Source of the DNA: Hybos culiciformis
Taxonomy: Eukaryota; Arthropoda; Insecta; Diptera; Hybotidae
Direction: 5' to 3'
Length of the DNA stretch: 64,000 nucleotides
NCBI GenBank assembly: GCA_964007475.1
Contig: OZ023273.1
Span: forward strand, 54,517,834-54,581,833
Below, one piece after another: positions 54,701 to 64,000 of this stretch. Both the position numbers and the translations under genes were made by a program. The notes below the pieces were generated by a model. It was given only the letters and a program-made list of their open reading frames with translations. It ran no database searches and was not told the origin of the DNA. Positions within the stretch are counted from its first letter, which is position 1. Each line of letters opens with the position of its first letter.

Positions 54701-57072
54701 AAAATAAAAAAAATTAAAATCTATATAAGCAATAAATTTTTGGTCACAAATTGTATACCATTAAAAAGGATAATATTTTTGTGTTAGCACAAATTATTCT
54801 CTTGAGGCAACAAAGAAATATATATTTTTTTAAACCGCACGTTTCATCTGATTCCGTTTATTTTTTATTTATTTTTTTTTTTATTAACGCTTTCTGATGA
54901 TCATTTTTATTTTTTCATTATTTATGGCAGAACATGAAAATCGTACAATCTTATTAAAAACAAGTCCCTTTAATTCAAAATCATATTTCTTGCTACTTGA
55001 ATTTTTAATATGAGATAAAGAAAACATACATAATTATCTAAATTTCAGTGTAAACATAAACACATCCTTTAAAAATACATGCAATAAGTTAAAAAATGAT
55101 TCTTGTAATATATAATGTTTGTTTTTTTTTACACAATGGAATAGAAATTTTCAATATAATGTGGTAATAACAAATATGAAATACTATTCAGAGTATACTA
55201 TATTAATTTCTTCGTGTTATGTTTTAATTATATACTAATCAAGTAATGAAATCTAACTATTATAATATTTGTTCAGCAATAGGGTCATCGCATATAAATA
55301 TCCTGTATTTGTTTATTTTAATTTCAAACAATAATAATGTATTTTAAAATATAAATGCATATACTATTATAAATAATATATTAAAAAATTATTATTTTAG
55401 GTATGGGATGTTGGTATCACGCATCACGAGTATGAACCACCTTATCCAGAATATGTTGATTGTTCACATCAAAATAATAATCGAAGACATTTTTTCACAA
55501 TATCTGTGATTCTTTGCTTTGTACTTCCAATGTTTATAATAACTTTATTTTATATGTTGATTGGACTACAATTGAGGCGTTCAAAAATTATTGGCAGAGC
55601 AGCGAGAGCAACTGGAAACAGTATAAAACTTAAAGTAAATGAATATTAAAAATATAAGAGATAAAGAGATATTATTTCTACTAGATTATCAAAAATATAA
55701 ATTCCATCACAATGACGAAATTATACTTATTATTTATTTTAATTATTCTCTAGCCCTTTCAAAAGGAATTCAATTCTTCCAAAAGGCACATCTTACTAAC
55801 AGTCAATAATAATGAAAAATGTAGTCATCAAATTATAGCATCAAACGGATCCCAGCATCCACATTTTTGTGAGATGGGACCTATACCAGGAGCTCATAAT
55901 CATTTTTACTTGGAAAATGCGGGCATAAATTTGAATAATAGTGGAAGTCCTGCAAGACTTATTGTTTGCAATGAAGATGGTAGAAAAAATTATTCGCACA
56001 ATTATCGTTCTCAAGGAAGCGGGCATGTTATTAATATGTTAGGTGAGTAAACAAACAATACATAATAATTTATTTTTATCAATGTAGCAAAATATATAGG
56101 TACTAGGTGAAAATATACAAAATAATGAAGATAATGAAATTCAAATGAAATGGAAATGACAATTTCAAAAGGCAGTGATGAAAAAAAATCAAAAAAATTA
56201 TGTTAATCAATTTTTTTTTTTTTTTTTACTTCCGGAACTTAATAAATAAAAGACTATCCCTTCAAATGAAGGTACGTCTTATATTCCTTTAAATTATACA
56301 AAATTACAACTTTTAAAAATATTTGAACATTAACATTTCATTTTACTTATTACAGTTGCTGTGGTGGTAGCTTTTTTTATTTGTTGGGCACCACATCATG
56401 TGCAACGAATTTATGCGATGTACGCAGATCCTAATTCTGACACTTATGTTTTTCAAATTATTACACAAGTGTCTGGAATATTGTATTATTTATCAACATG
56501 TGTTAATCCATTATTATACAATATAATGAGTTTCAAGTTTCGGGAAGCATTCAAGGTAAATTCATCAAGAACTAGACCTAAAATTATAATTGAAAAAAAC
56601 ACTATTTAATATAATAGAATAAATATGAATGTGTGTTATATTGTTATTAATAACTTTTGTTACTAATAATAATAATTCTATTTTGAAAAACAAAACAAAT
56701 CCAAATACCTTCCCTCCCACTATTTAGGCTAGTTTTCTGCGCCATCAATGCTGCACTGCATCGAATGAAAGAACCAAATCGATTAACTCTTCTAGAAGAA
56801 TTCTGCGAACAAATAAAAGATTTGAATCATCATTTTTATGCAACACAAAATCATCAGTGAAATCAACAAATTCAGTTGGTCATCAGGAAATTTATTTATG
56901 TACCAGCAGTAGTTGTAATAGTACAACTTGTTCAAATATATTATTTTCATCAACAATACACCGGCCAATCACTGTTAAATTTAAAAAAACAAAAAAAGAA
57001 TGTATCGAAGATTGTCCTGCTAATATTAAATTTATTTCTAAAGATGTAAATGTGTTACCAAAATTTGATTAA
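39453..57072 (+). CDS. Pyrokinin/PBAN-type neuropeptide receptor, complete class A GPCR (7 exons)
   Basis: The exons are 39453-39717, 53659-53800, 54467-54578, 55401-55634, 55754-56042, 56356-56555 and 56728-57072. They join with consistent GT-AG phases into 529 codons (528 residues plus TAA). The extracellular N-terminus (1-32) has sequons at N5, N20/N21 and N29 and no signal peptide. TM1 is about 33-61 (GN at 53-54); TM2 has D82; W98 follows; C111 and C194 are the expected disulphide pair. TM3 ends in ERY (135-137) followed by IAICHP; TM5 has P216; a long third cytoplasmic loop is encoded mainly by exon 5. TM6 has FFICWAP (354-360) and TM7 has NPLLY (398-402), then a 114-residue Ser-rich tail. 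The ERY motif, [11 protein letters not shown] and [16 protein letters not shown] place it in the pyrokinin/PBAN/neuromedin-U group of peptide receptors, plasma-membrane proteins coupled to G proteins. It is a paralogue of the partial gene at 14585-17429. The exact ligand and subtype are not determinable here. Confidence 0.93.
45115..46059. mobile_element. TA-flanked transposon remnant with PHD-finger fragment (pogo-like?)
   Basis: TA (45113-45114 and 46060-46061) flanks a 945-bp element ending in GGGGAGAGGCTTGCAGGTT and its complement. The motif GCTTGCAGGTTGCCACC or close forms recur inside near 45150, 45485, 45503 and, inverted, 45840. It sits in intron 1 of gene 2. TA duplication and the zinc-finger fragment together fit a non-autonomous Tigger/pogo-type element (inference). 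Confidence 0.75.
45457..45690 (+). pseudogene. Frameshifted PHD-type zinc finger, probable transposase C-terminus
   Basis: From 45457 one frame ends with [18 protein letters not shown] slip near 45585 moves the reading to [12 protein letters not shown]. Together the spacing is C-x2-C-x12-C-x2-C-x4-H-x2-C, the first half of a PHD-type finger. In a third frame NSDSDEDLE and a stop follow, an acidic end typical of such tails. Insect pogo/Tigger-type DDE transposases often end in such a finger. No DDE region is present in this element, so it is a remnant. Confidence 0.55.
50904..51210. mobile_element. MITE with ~37-bp terminal inverted repeats, 307 bp
   Basis: Ends TACATATCGTCGGTTGGCGA and its complement pair onward through GCAAACCTCGT with few mismatches. 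It is non-coding and lies in intron 1 of gene 2, 2.4 kb before exon 2. TA may be the target duplication. Confidence 0.85.
53659..53800 (+). CDS. Gene 2 exon 2: ECL1 and TM3
   Basis: The acceptor TTTTTTTAG is followed by GG ATG CCA. It encodes MPLETYDMW, the conserved Cys of TPTC-like sequence (C111), and TM3 ending TAER. It closes with AG|GTAAAT, splitting the Arg codon of ERY. Confidence 0.93.
54467..54578 (+). CDS. Gene 2 exon 3: ICL2 and TM4
   Basis: The acceptor CAACAG completes the Arg codon of ERY, then [15 protein letters not shown], and TM4 with [16 protein letters not shown]. The donor is GTAAGC. Phase 0 at the end. Confidence 0.93.
55401..55634 (+). CDS. Gene 2 exon 4: ECL2 and TM5
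   Basis: The acceptor ATTTTAG is followed by 78 codons: ECL2 with the acidic/aromatic [16 protein letters not shown]5 with [20 protein letters not shown], and the basic [14 protein letters not shown]. The donor is AAA|GTAAAT, phase 0. The open frame continues a few codons into the intron to a stop, so the splice is needed. Confidence 0.9.
55754..56042 (+). CDS. Gene 2 exon 5: long third cytoplasmic loop
   Basis: The acceptor CTCTAG and donor G|GTGAGT enclose 96 residues rich in His, Asn and Ser, ending GHVINML just before TM6. This stretch carries no domain and is poorly conserved in the family; the open frame and exact splice phases support it. Confidence 0.85.
56356..56555 (+). CDS. Gene 2 exon 6: TM6, ECL3, TM7
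   Basis: The acceptor TTACAG is followed by [19 protein letters not shown], a short loop (ADPNSDTY) and TM7 with NPLLYNIM, ending REAFK|GTAAAT. TM6 and TM7 share one exon here, whereas gene 1 splits them. Confidence 0.95.
56728..57072 (+). CDS. Gene 2 exon 7: cytoplasmic tail and stop
   Basis: The acceptor CTATTTAG is followed by 114 codons and TAA. The tail has several cysteines close after TM7 (HQCCTAS) that could be palmitoylated, then Ser/Asn-rich and Lys-rich stretches, ending NVLPKFD. This is tail-type sequence without a domain. Confidence 0.85.
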   Translation, partial: ASFLRHQCCTASNERTKSINSSRRILRTNKRFESSFLCNTKSSVKSTNSVGHQEIYLCTSSSCNSTTCSNILFSSTIHRPITVKFKKTKKECIEDCPANIKFISKDVNVLPKFD

Positions 57073-57288
57073 ATTATAATTATGTTATTATATTAGTTAG
57101 TAAGATTATAAAATTTATTAAATGTTATAAATCAATGAAAATATAAATCAAAAATGTCATTATTGGCCTTTAAACATAAAAAAAGACTATGAAAGGGCAG
57201 CTAAAATTGAATTTTTGTACTAATAACATTCAGTTGCATATAGTTACTTTATTATTTAAATAAGAATTATAAGTATCAAACGTAGGAA

Positions 57289-57294
57289 AATAAA
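57289..57294 (+). terminator. Candidate polyadenylation signal of gene 2
   Basis: AATAAA about 215 bases after the stop codon. Chance occurrence is likely in such AT-rich DNA. Confidence 0.25.
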
Positions 57295-57335
57295 TATAAA
57301 TCTTTGTAATTCAATAATATATCCAAAATTCAATT

Positions 57336-57560
57336 AAATCAGTATACTACACTTTGAATGAGTAAAGAGCAAACATCACATGATCTATTGAAGTTTATTA
57401 AGAATAGTTCAACCATCATTCGATAATATATTATACAAAATTTACGTAAATCAGTATACACCCTGAAAATAAATATAACTTTTTGGTTAAGAGCAAACAT
57501 CACCCAAAATATTGAAATTTATTAAAAATTATTCTCAAAAACCATCAGGAAATCAAATAA
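57336..57560 (+). repeat. Two-copy tandem duplication after gene 2, period ~112 bp
   Basis: AAATCAGTATAC starts both units (57336 and 57448). AAGAGCAAACATCAC, ATTGAA-TTTATTAA and CCATCA follow in each. Diverged and non-coding. Confidence 0.75.
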
Positions 57561-59866
57561 TAATATCCAACATAATTATATTCTCATGTGAGATAAAAAA
57601 TAAAATTATTCTGAATATCTAAGTTAAAATTTATTAATGAAAGAATACTGTTGGTATTATAATACAGGATTAAGACATAATTTATCTTCAAAAAAAAAAA
57701 ATTGTAGGTACGTTACATATTATGCAAAGGTTATATAATAACGATGAAGAATATATTACAAAATAAAAATAATTTAAGACAATACAAACATTCATTTAAA
57801 AAAAATAAAATCAGTTTTTGCAAGATTTCTAATTTAAAGTCCGATACTCAGCTCAAGTATAATTTAATTGCATATTGAAAGTTTAATTTATATATATTAA
57901 TTAAATTCCATAAAATACGTTTTTAGCTTAGTTTATTTATATGAAATATTTTATCAAAACTCCTTGGTAGGTTGAAAATTGTTTGGAAAAGAAATAACTC
58001 TTTACATATATAATATTAGGATTGTAGATAGAAAAGAAATAAAAAGGAAATTTTATGAAACAAAAGTGAAGTGAGGAAAAAAAGTATAAGGGAAAATTAT
58101 TATTAAATCTAAAAATTAATTTTGGAGCTGATATTTATAGTATAGTGTTTATCAGATTTTTGTTAAAAAAAAAAAATATTTTAATATGAAATTTATATTT
58201 TTATTAATAGAAAACATTGTACAAAATTCTATAAATTATTTTATACTCATAATAAATTTTAATGATTAAGAAACAATATTAAATTGTTTGAATTTAAATT
58301 CCAGAAAACTGAAGACTTAGCAACAGTAATATTCAATGCCAACTTCAGGGATTTCAAGATAATTAACTCATTTTCATTTAATAAAACGGTATAAAAAATT
58401 CTTTAAATTCAAATTTTGAAGGTACTCCTTATTTTTCAATTTTTACAATTTATCGACTTGCTGATATAAATCTCTTTAATAACATTAGATAGAATAAACA
58501 ATTTATTATTGTCAATAAAAAAAACACGAGGTCAAACGGAATCGTATTTATATCCTTTATTTGGACCTTAACATAAAATAAATTATATGCTTTACAAAAG
58601 GGAAAATTCTAAAATAAGTTAATTAATGTCAAAAAAAGAGAACTTTTATGATTCTGATCCTGAGTTCATTTGTACATTATTTCAGTAACAAAATATACAC
58701 ATCAATGAATTATTTTATGGTGGTATAATTTTGATTAGATGGGAAAAACTTTTGAGACATACATTATGTTATTATATCTGAGACATATTGCCTTTTCACA
58801 AACATGTCAGTAATGTTCTTGATATAGAGATAAAAAATACTTTTTTTTTTCTTAGAATTTCAAATTTATCACTACATTTGGAGCGAAATATACGATTATA
58901 ATATTTTTATAGTCTAACTCATTTGGTTGGTTTTATTGAAATGGGCTTGTGATAAAATTCATTAAGGTAATAAATTTCGAAATAAAATATGTGAATTTAA
59001 CAGCTTCCTTGATGTATTAAAAGTGTTTACATAATATGCAATTTGTCATAACATCCGCACTATAACCTTTCTTATTAAAAAGTATTACATAACCTTAATC
59101 TAAAAATTATATACCAACGCAACTAAATATACTATACAACAGATAATACTAATAATATGGAAATTCCAAAAATAATTTTATCAAAAAAGTGCATAATTTT
59201 TACTTCTTCCCGTTTTAATAAATGTTGTTAGATATAACACAGTTTAAAAATTAAAAAAAAATTTAAACTTATCCATCATAAACGTTTGAATCTATCAAAA
59301 ATATAATTAGAAAAATAATTCTATAGATATTGCGTCGATAATATTTATATTGTATGTAATATTTGTTTTTTTTTTATCACTGTAGAGTTAATAATCAAAT
59401 ACTTAGAAAGTTCATCATATAAACATTTCGACATCTATATCGAAAAAAAAACAAAAATCAATCTAGAAGATTTGATATTTTATTTAAATTTTCTTATTAT
59501 GTATTTAAATTTTCTTATTATTTAAAGTAAGAATGTTGAAAATTTATTACGTAGACTAAAATTTCCATAAATTTGTTTCTATTAAAAACTCAAGCAGAAA
59601 TTTGAAAAAGTGTAAAAGAAATGTAAATAAATTTTGAATAAACAAATTTATTACACTGTTTAAATAAAAATTGAAGAACACGAAAAGTTGTATTATTGAT
59701 TTATCCAATATTGAATGAAATTAGTGTGAATTAGCCTTGAATTTTTTATTATAAAAGTAATTGTCTATTCTCATCTCGTTATCAATTAATAAAAGAAAAT
59801 ATTTAAAGAATTATAATTGTTTTTTTTTTGTTTTTAAGAAGTGCTCATTATATTTAAAAAAAAAAA

Positions 59867-60748
59867 ATGTTCAAGTCAACATTTTTACTGTGTTTTCTTA
59901 TTTCAATTGGATCAAAAGGATCGCTCATTGACCGAGAAAAAATTAAAATGATAGATAAAGAACCGCCGGAAGGTCGATTTTTATTTTTTGGTTCTAATAT
60001 TGGAACAACAATTCTCAGCTCATTACAGACAACAGCAAACACACTGATTACTCAATTTCAAAATCAAACTACAACTTTTTTGAATACAGTCGTAAATGCA
60101 ACTTCACTCGCTTTAACACAACTAGTGACGCAAAAGCAAAATGTTTTGAATTCAGTTATAAATTTCACATCGGCTGCTTTGAGCCAAAAACAAGCGATTG
60201 CAACAGCATTGATTAATAAAACTAGTGCTTTGATCACTTATTGGAACGCAACAAAATTTTCGTTACTTCAAAGTTTTGCTAACAAATCAGCCATCTTCGC
60301 ATTTGATAATACTGCTCTGGTGGGACTTTTTAATGCCAGTGGCACTTTAATAGCGAATTTAGCTGCAGCTAAAGCTACATTATTCACAAACAAAACACAA
60401 TATTTTAATTTAACTTCTTTAGCATTTAGTAATTTCGTAAATGCAACAGCTACTTTTGTTCAAACAACACTAAATGATAAGGCTAATAAAACAGCACAAT
60501 TGGTATCGCTGTACACATCAGTATTTAATTCATCCAAATCAAATTTAGTGACATTATTTAACACATCGGCTACAATATTAACAGAACTCTTGAGTAATAA
60601 AGCCAATTTTACATCTAGCAAGATCAATTTGTCGGCTTCTGTTGTTAATGCAACCTTCAATAAAATTATAATAGTCCTGAATCTAACATCAACCATTAAA
60701 GAAGCTTTTACAAATAAAACATTTGGTTCGATAGTTCCTACAGGATAA
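59867..60748 (+). CDS. Unrecognised secreted, sequon-rich repetitive protein (293 aa)
   Basis: This is the longest open frame in the window, on the + strand 2.8 kb after gene 2, and visibly less AT-rich than its surroundings. Residues 1-18 look like a signal peptide (MFKSTFLLCFLISIGSKG). A charged stretch (20-38) follows, then about 250 residues of Asn/Thr/Ser/Ala/Leu-rich sequence of repeated helix-like units. I count 18 N-X-S/T sequons, at residues 66, 77, 99, 117, 127, 139, 156, 175, 181, 192, 207, 221, 232, 247, 254, 261, 272 and 283; many gaps are 11 or 22 residues. The only cysteine (C9) lies in the signal peptide. No membrane segment follows. The inferred product is a heavily glycosylated extracellular protein with an 11-residue amphipathic periodicity. 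I do not recognise the family. A salivary, glue, egg-coat or cold-protective role is speculation. No intron is needed. Confidence 0.85.
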   Translation: MFKSTFLLCFLISIGSKGSLIDREKIKMIDKEPPEGRFLFFGSNIGTTILSSLQTTANTLITQFQNQTTTFLNTVVNATSLALTQLVTQKQNVLNSVINFTSAALSQKQAIATALINKTSALITYWNATKFSLLQSFANKSAIFAFDNTALVGLFNASGTLIANLAAAKATLFTNKTQYFNLTSLAFSNFVNATATFVQTTLNDKANKTAQLVSLYTSVFNSSKSNLVTLFNTSATILTELLSNKANFTSSKINLSASVVNATFNKIIIVLNLTSTIKEAFTNKTFGSIVPTG

Positions 60749-60812
60749 AAATATGAACTTTTATAAATTATTTCATTTAAGAAAAACTGTGATTATTATA
60801 AACATTTTATTG

Positions 60813-60818
60813 AATAAA
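60813..60818 (+). terminator. Candidate polyadenylation signal of gene 3
   Basis: AATAAATAAA begins 64 bases after the stop codon, a normal distance for a compact 3' UTR. Confidence 0.5.
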
Positions 60819-60822
60819 TAAA

Positions 60823-62751
60823 GAATTATTATCATTATAAGTATATTAAATTCTGAATATTATTTGATAATTTTGAATATATTAAACATATCGAAATGAT
60901 TATACAATTATATAGTATTTACAGCTAAAACTTCAATATTTCTGAGAAGGCAGTTCGTGAACGTGTACTATAAATTATCACATTTGGTTACAAGAACTAT
61001 ACACACATTTTGGCAATAGGAAAATTTCTATCTTATGGCTATTTGTGCCATAGTACGTAGAACTTCTTTGTTGAATTATAATCGTAAAAAGTAGTTTTAG
61101 TAAAAAGAAATAACGCTACTTCTTCTCCAAACTCAACTTTAATTAAAGTAGACTTAAACTATTTTCGCACTATTAAAGTTTTTTAATATTACACATATTA
61201 TATAAAAATTCATTTAAAGAACACTTTTTCCACATAGTAAAACAAGAATTCTTATTATTATTTTGTTCTATCAATTTCATGTATATTTTTAATAAATAAA
61301 ATAAATAATAACATCATTTTCATCGTGAATTAAATTCCTTTTTTTTTACAAACATCTTACTCAAATATTGAAATTAAATAATCTTCTAATTCATTGGATT
61401 GGAATATTGTAAAACTCCTTTTATTTAAATTTTTCTTAAAAAAATCTTTATAAATTTATCGAGCAAATATTTACAATCTATTTCCATTTAATCTAATATA
61501 TATTTTATCTTGCAATGTAAATTTCAATCATTTATAATGAAAAAGAAATTAATAACAGAAAAGTACCTATATGAAATAATATGTATGTTATCTTTTCCAT
61601 TACTTCGTTCGTAATAGATAGAGACTTGAAATTTTAAACATAGAGCTCAGAACTATTAGATGACAATACAATATTATGAAATTACTTGGCCTTTATTATG
61701 ATTGTGTCTAAGAATTTGCACTGGGGGCTGAAAATGGGTTTCAATGAAAATTGGTACATACGTATTCCAAACACAATGTAAAAAATATTTGTAACATTTA
61801 AAATGAAAAACATGAGGGACACGCAATTATAATTGATACCTGAATAGTTAAAAAATCCTTGAGTGGCCACTACTATAAGGACTACAATTACATTTACGTT
61901 ATATAGTTTCACTGAATCTATTTTAAATCCACAAACATTTAAAAGTTTTTAAATCCTTTATATTAACTTCATCGCGTTAATTGATAGTCCCGGAATTTAA
62001 GAAGTAAAAATTGGCACACTTCTCGTCATCGAACCAGATTTTAAATACCAGTTTTTTAATATAGGTACTCATAATATACTATTCTAATATTCACTATTTC
62101 ACAATCTTTCTTACAAGAGATAAAAATATAATTATGATACATAGGCCTATTTTTCAATATTGCAAAATAAAGAAAAATTATGATACCTTTTTGTGATATA
62201 AAAAAACATAAAATTAAATTAAACACCTTGTATACTTAAAAATTATAAAACAATAATAATAATAATAATAAAAACTTAAAATGTGTTATCATAATCTATA
62301 TTTTAGTAGGTAACTAAAACAGCAATTATATACATACCTTTATGTACAATATACAGTTATAACATAACTCCTTTAATTGTTTTGTTTTCTTTGAGGTTTT
62401 TTTCACATTCAAACTCCACAACAAATACCAACACATTTAGTACTATATTTTAGTAATTAAACTTCAATGTGAATATCTAGTTTCGTTCGTTTATTCTTTA
62501 ACATTTCATATAATAAGAATTTAGAAATTATTTCAAAATTATAAAAACTTATACACTAGTATTTCGAACTATATAATCGAAATAAACCATAATAACTGCA
62601 GTATGAAAAATGGTAAATTTCTGTATGAGGATTTCATATGTATTATCCAATATATCGTACATAAAGTATTTAGGCCAAAATATTAATACTTTTTGTGATT
62701 ATTTTTAATATTATTCAAGATTCGAAACTTACTAGTCGATTTGAGAATCAT
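60823..62751. other. Non-coding AT-rich DNA after gene 3
   Basis: No supported gene. A 76-codon - strand frame (61682-61912) is treated as chance. Confidence 0.45.
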
Positions 62752-62993
62752 TTATTTCATACTAAGGTCACATGATACTGAAGCTGAACGAGAAAGGATC
62801 GGTCTTATTAATACAAAACTTTTCGAAGTCAATTGATCATTTTGTAATACTGTCATATTATAGTTATATTTAATGTCATAATTATTATTTCTGTCATATA
62901 TGTAGCACCTAGTCATAATAATTACTAATACTCCACTTAATAAAGAAATTATTATGTAAAAATCAAATAACTCGGGAAAAATGTTATAAATAC
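62752..62993 (-). CDS. Possible last exon of a membrane protein
   Basis: On the - strand a polypyrimidine run ending TGTACAG is followed by an open frame of about 80 codons to TAA. The predicted segment begins IYNIFPELFDF, holds one hydrophobic stretch (FYIIISLLSGVLVIIM), then a Cys/Arg/Tyr/Asn-rich region and a mixed polar end with VLIRPILSRSASVSCDLSMK. The amino-acid mix in the last part is less biased than random AT-rich frames, which suggests real coding sequence. One base from an upstream exon would be needed. That exon would lie to the right and was not identified. Family unknown; it could still be a chance frame. Confidence 0.35.
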
Positions 62994-64000
62994 CTGTACA
63001 AAAAAAAAATAATAATAACAAAAAACTTTTGCATATTGATTATGTTTTTTATACATACATATATTCAAAATGTTAAATTCTTTAATGTCCAGGTGAGTAC
63101 TAAAAACTCAACGGTTAGTTGAATTTTCATTCTTGTACAAGTAAAACAGTTTAATTTAGCAATCGCGTGCAAAACATTTTATTTTTATTGTATTTTTTTT
63201 TTATTTCCAAAATATTTATTGATAATATATGTACAGTGGTCTATATATAGTTAATTTCTACCATTATTTTAATTTGAAAATCTTACTTTTTGAATATTGT
63301 TGTCAATCAACCGTGTTTAAAAATAAATAAATTTATATTTTAATAATAAATTTATGAAAAACTTAATGTTAATGAATTTAATATTTTATAGCAGCAGACC
63401 AGAATCATATACATTGTTATACAAGGATAATATAAAAACAAGTTTAAAAAATTGCAAAAAAAAAATTTCTTTATTGGAGTAACTAACCGCAAAATGTGCA
63501 TATTATTATTATTTTAAATGTATACTAATTATTGATTTTATATAATAATAATAAAAAGAAAACGATAATAGAACATTAACATTATTTATGTAGTGATAAT
63601 TCTCATGGGTTTTTCACAATTTTTTTTCAATGAAAAAATCAAAAAAAAAAGATTATTCATTCATTGAGTATTTTATTAAAAAATTAAAAAAATTAATAAT
63701 TTATTATTATTTTATTAAAATGTATTTATTAAAATTAAAAATAAGAAATTAAATAATAAGGTAAATAAATTAGTATGAGCTTAAATTAGAAAAATAATAA
63801 GACAAGAAGGTAAATAGAATAAACCATGCAAATAAATTATAAATAAAATAGTCGATTAAATAATGCAAAAAATCAAAATAAATTAATAGTGAATAAATGA
63901 ATAAATTTTTTTTAAGTAAAATAAATAAATAAATTCTTAAAATATTAAACAAATTTGAAGAATTTAAAAGTGAAATATTAATTTAATACAGAATCTATAA
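62994..64000. other. Non-coding AT-rich DNA at the window end
   Basis: Any upstream exon of the possible - strand gene would be here or beyond. None was identified. Confidence 0.4.

Noticed and set aside
59854..60042. - strand frames opposite gene 3 (also 60460-60696)
   Set aside because: Shadows of the real + strand gene.
61682..61912. 76-codon - frame with two hydrophobic stretches
   Set aside because: Hydrophobic stretches are expected from AT-rich codons; no splice or family evidence.

Overview
The window is very AT-rich eukaryotic DNA (about four fifths A+T by eye) with GT-AG introns, long gene-poor stretches and many short DNA-transposon remnants. The recognisable genes are insect-type neuropeptide receptors, so the source is most likely an insect nuclear genome. 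I cannot fix the order from sequence alone.

Genes. All three convincing genes read on the + strand. (1) 14585-17429 holds the last four coding exons (TM6, TM7 and the cytoplasmic tail) of a pyrokinin/PBAN/neuromedin-U-type class A GPCR. Its TM1-TM5 exons were not found in the 14.5 kb upstream and probably lie outside the window. (2) 39453-57072 is a second, complete paralogue in seven coding exons with consistent splice phases, encoding 528 residues, with a 13.9 kb first intron. (3) 59867-60748 is an apparently intronless 293-residue secreted protein with no mature cysteine and 18 N-glycosylation sequons, many spaced about 11 residues apart; I do not recognise it. A possible last exon of a membrane protein lies on the - strand at 62752-62993. 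The two receptors would act at the cell surface on amidated FXPRL-type or related neuropeptides, coupling to G proteins; gene 3 has no evident functional link to them.

Repeats. Four insertions with perfect 8-bp target duplications (hAT/P-type) lie at 2023-2671, 3294-4015, 10918-11932 and 20004-20409. The one at 3294 keeps a frameshifted hAT transposase C-terminus. Two of the four sit inside copies of a second dispersed family (1570-2730, 19897-20846, 28926-29430) that ends in a long palindrome. Two neighbouring foldback elements (about 4120-4595 and 5052-6587) carry opposed arrays of a 14-bp ATTCATCG-type repeat. A 945-bp TA-flanked element inside intron 1 of gene 2 (45115-46059) holds a broken PHD-type zinc finger and internal copies of its own terminal repeat. 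Smaller inverted-repeat elements lie at 8909-9207, 22279-22589, 25075-26600 (nested, with a tRNA-like SINE head) and 50904-51210. No rRNA gene, intact tRNA gene, CRISPR array or intact transposase was seen.

Layout: 1-14584 transposon-rich DNA; 14585-17429 gene 1 3' end; 17430-39452 intergenic with repeats; 39453-57072 gene 2; 57073-59866 intergenic with a tandem duplication; 59867-60748 gene 3; 60749-64000 mostly non-coding with a possible - strand exon.
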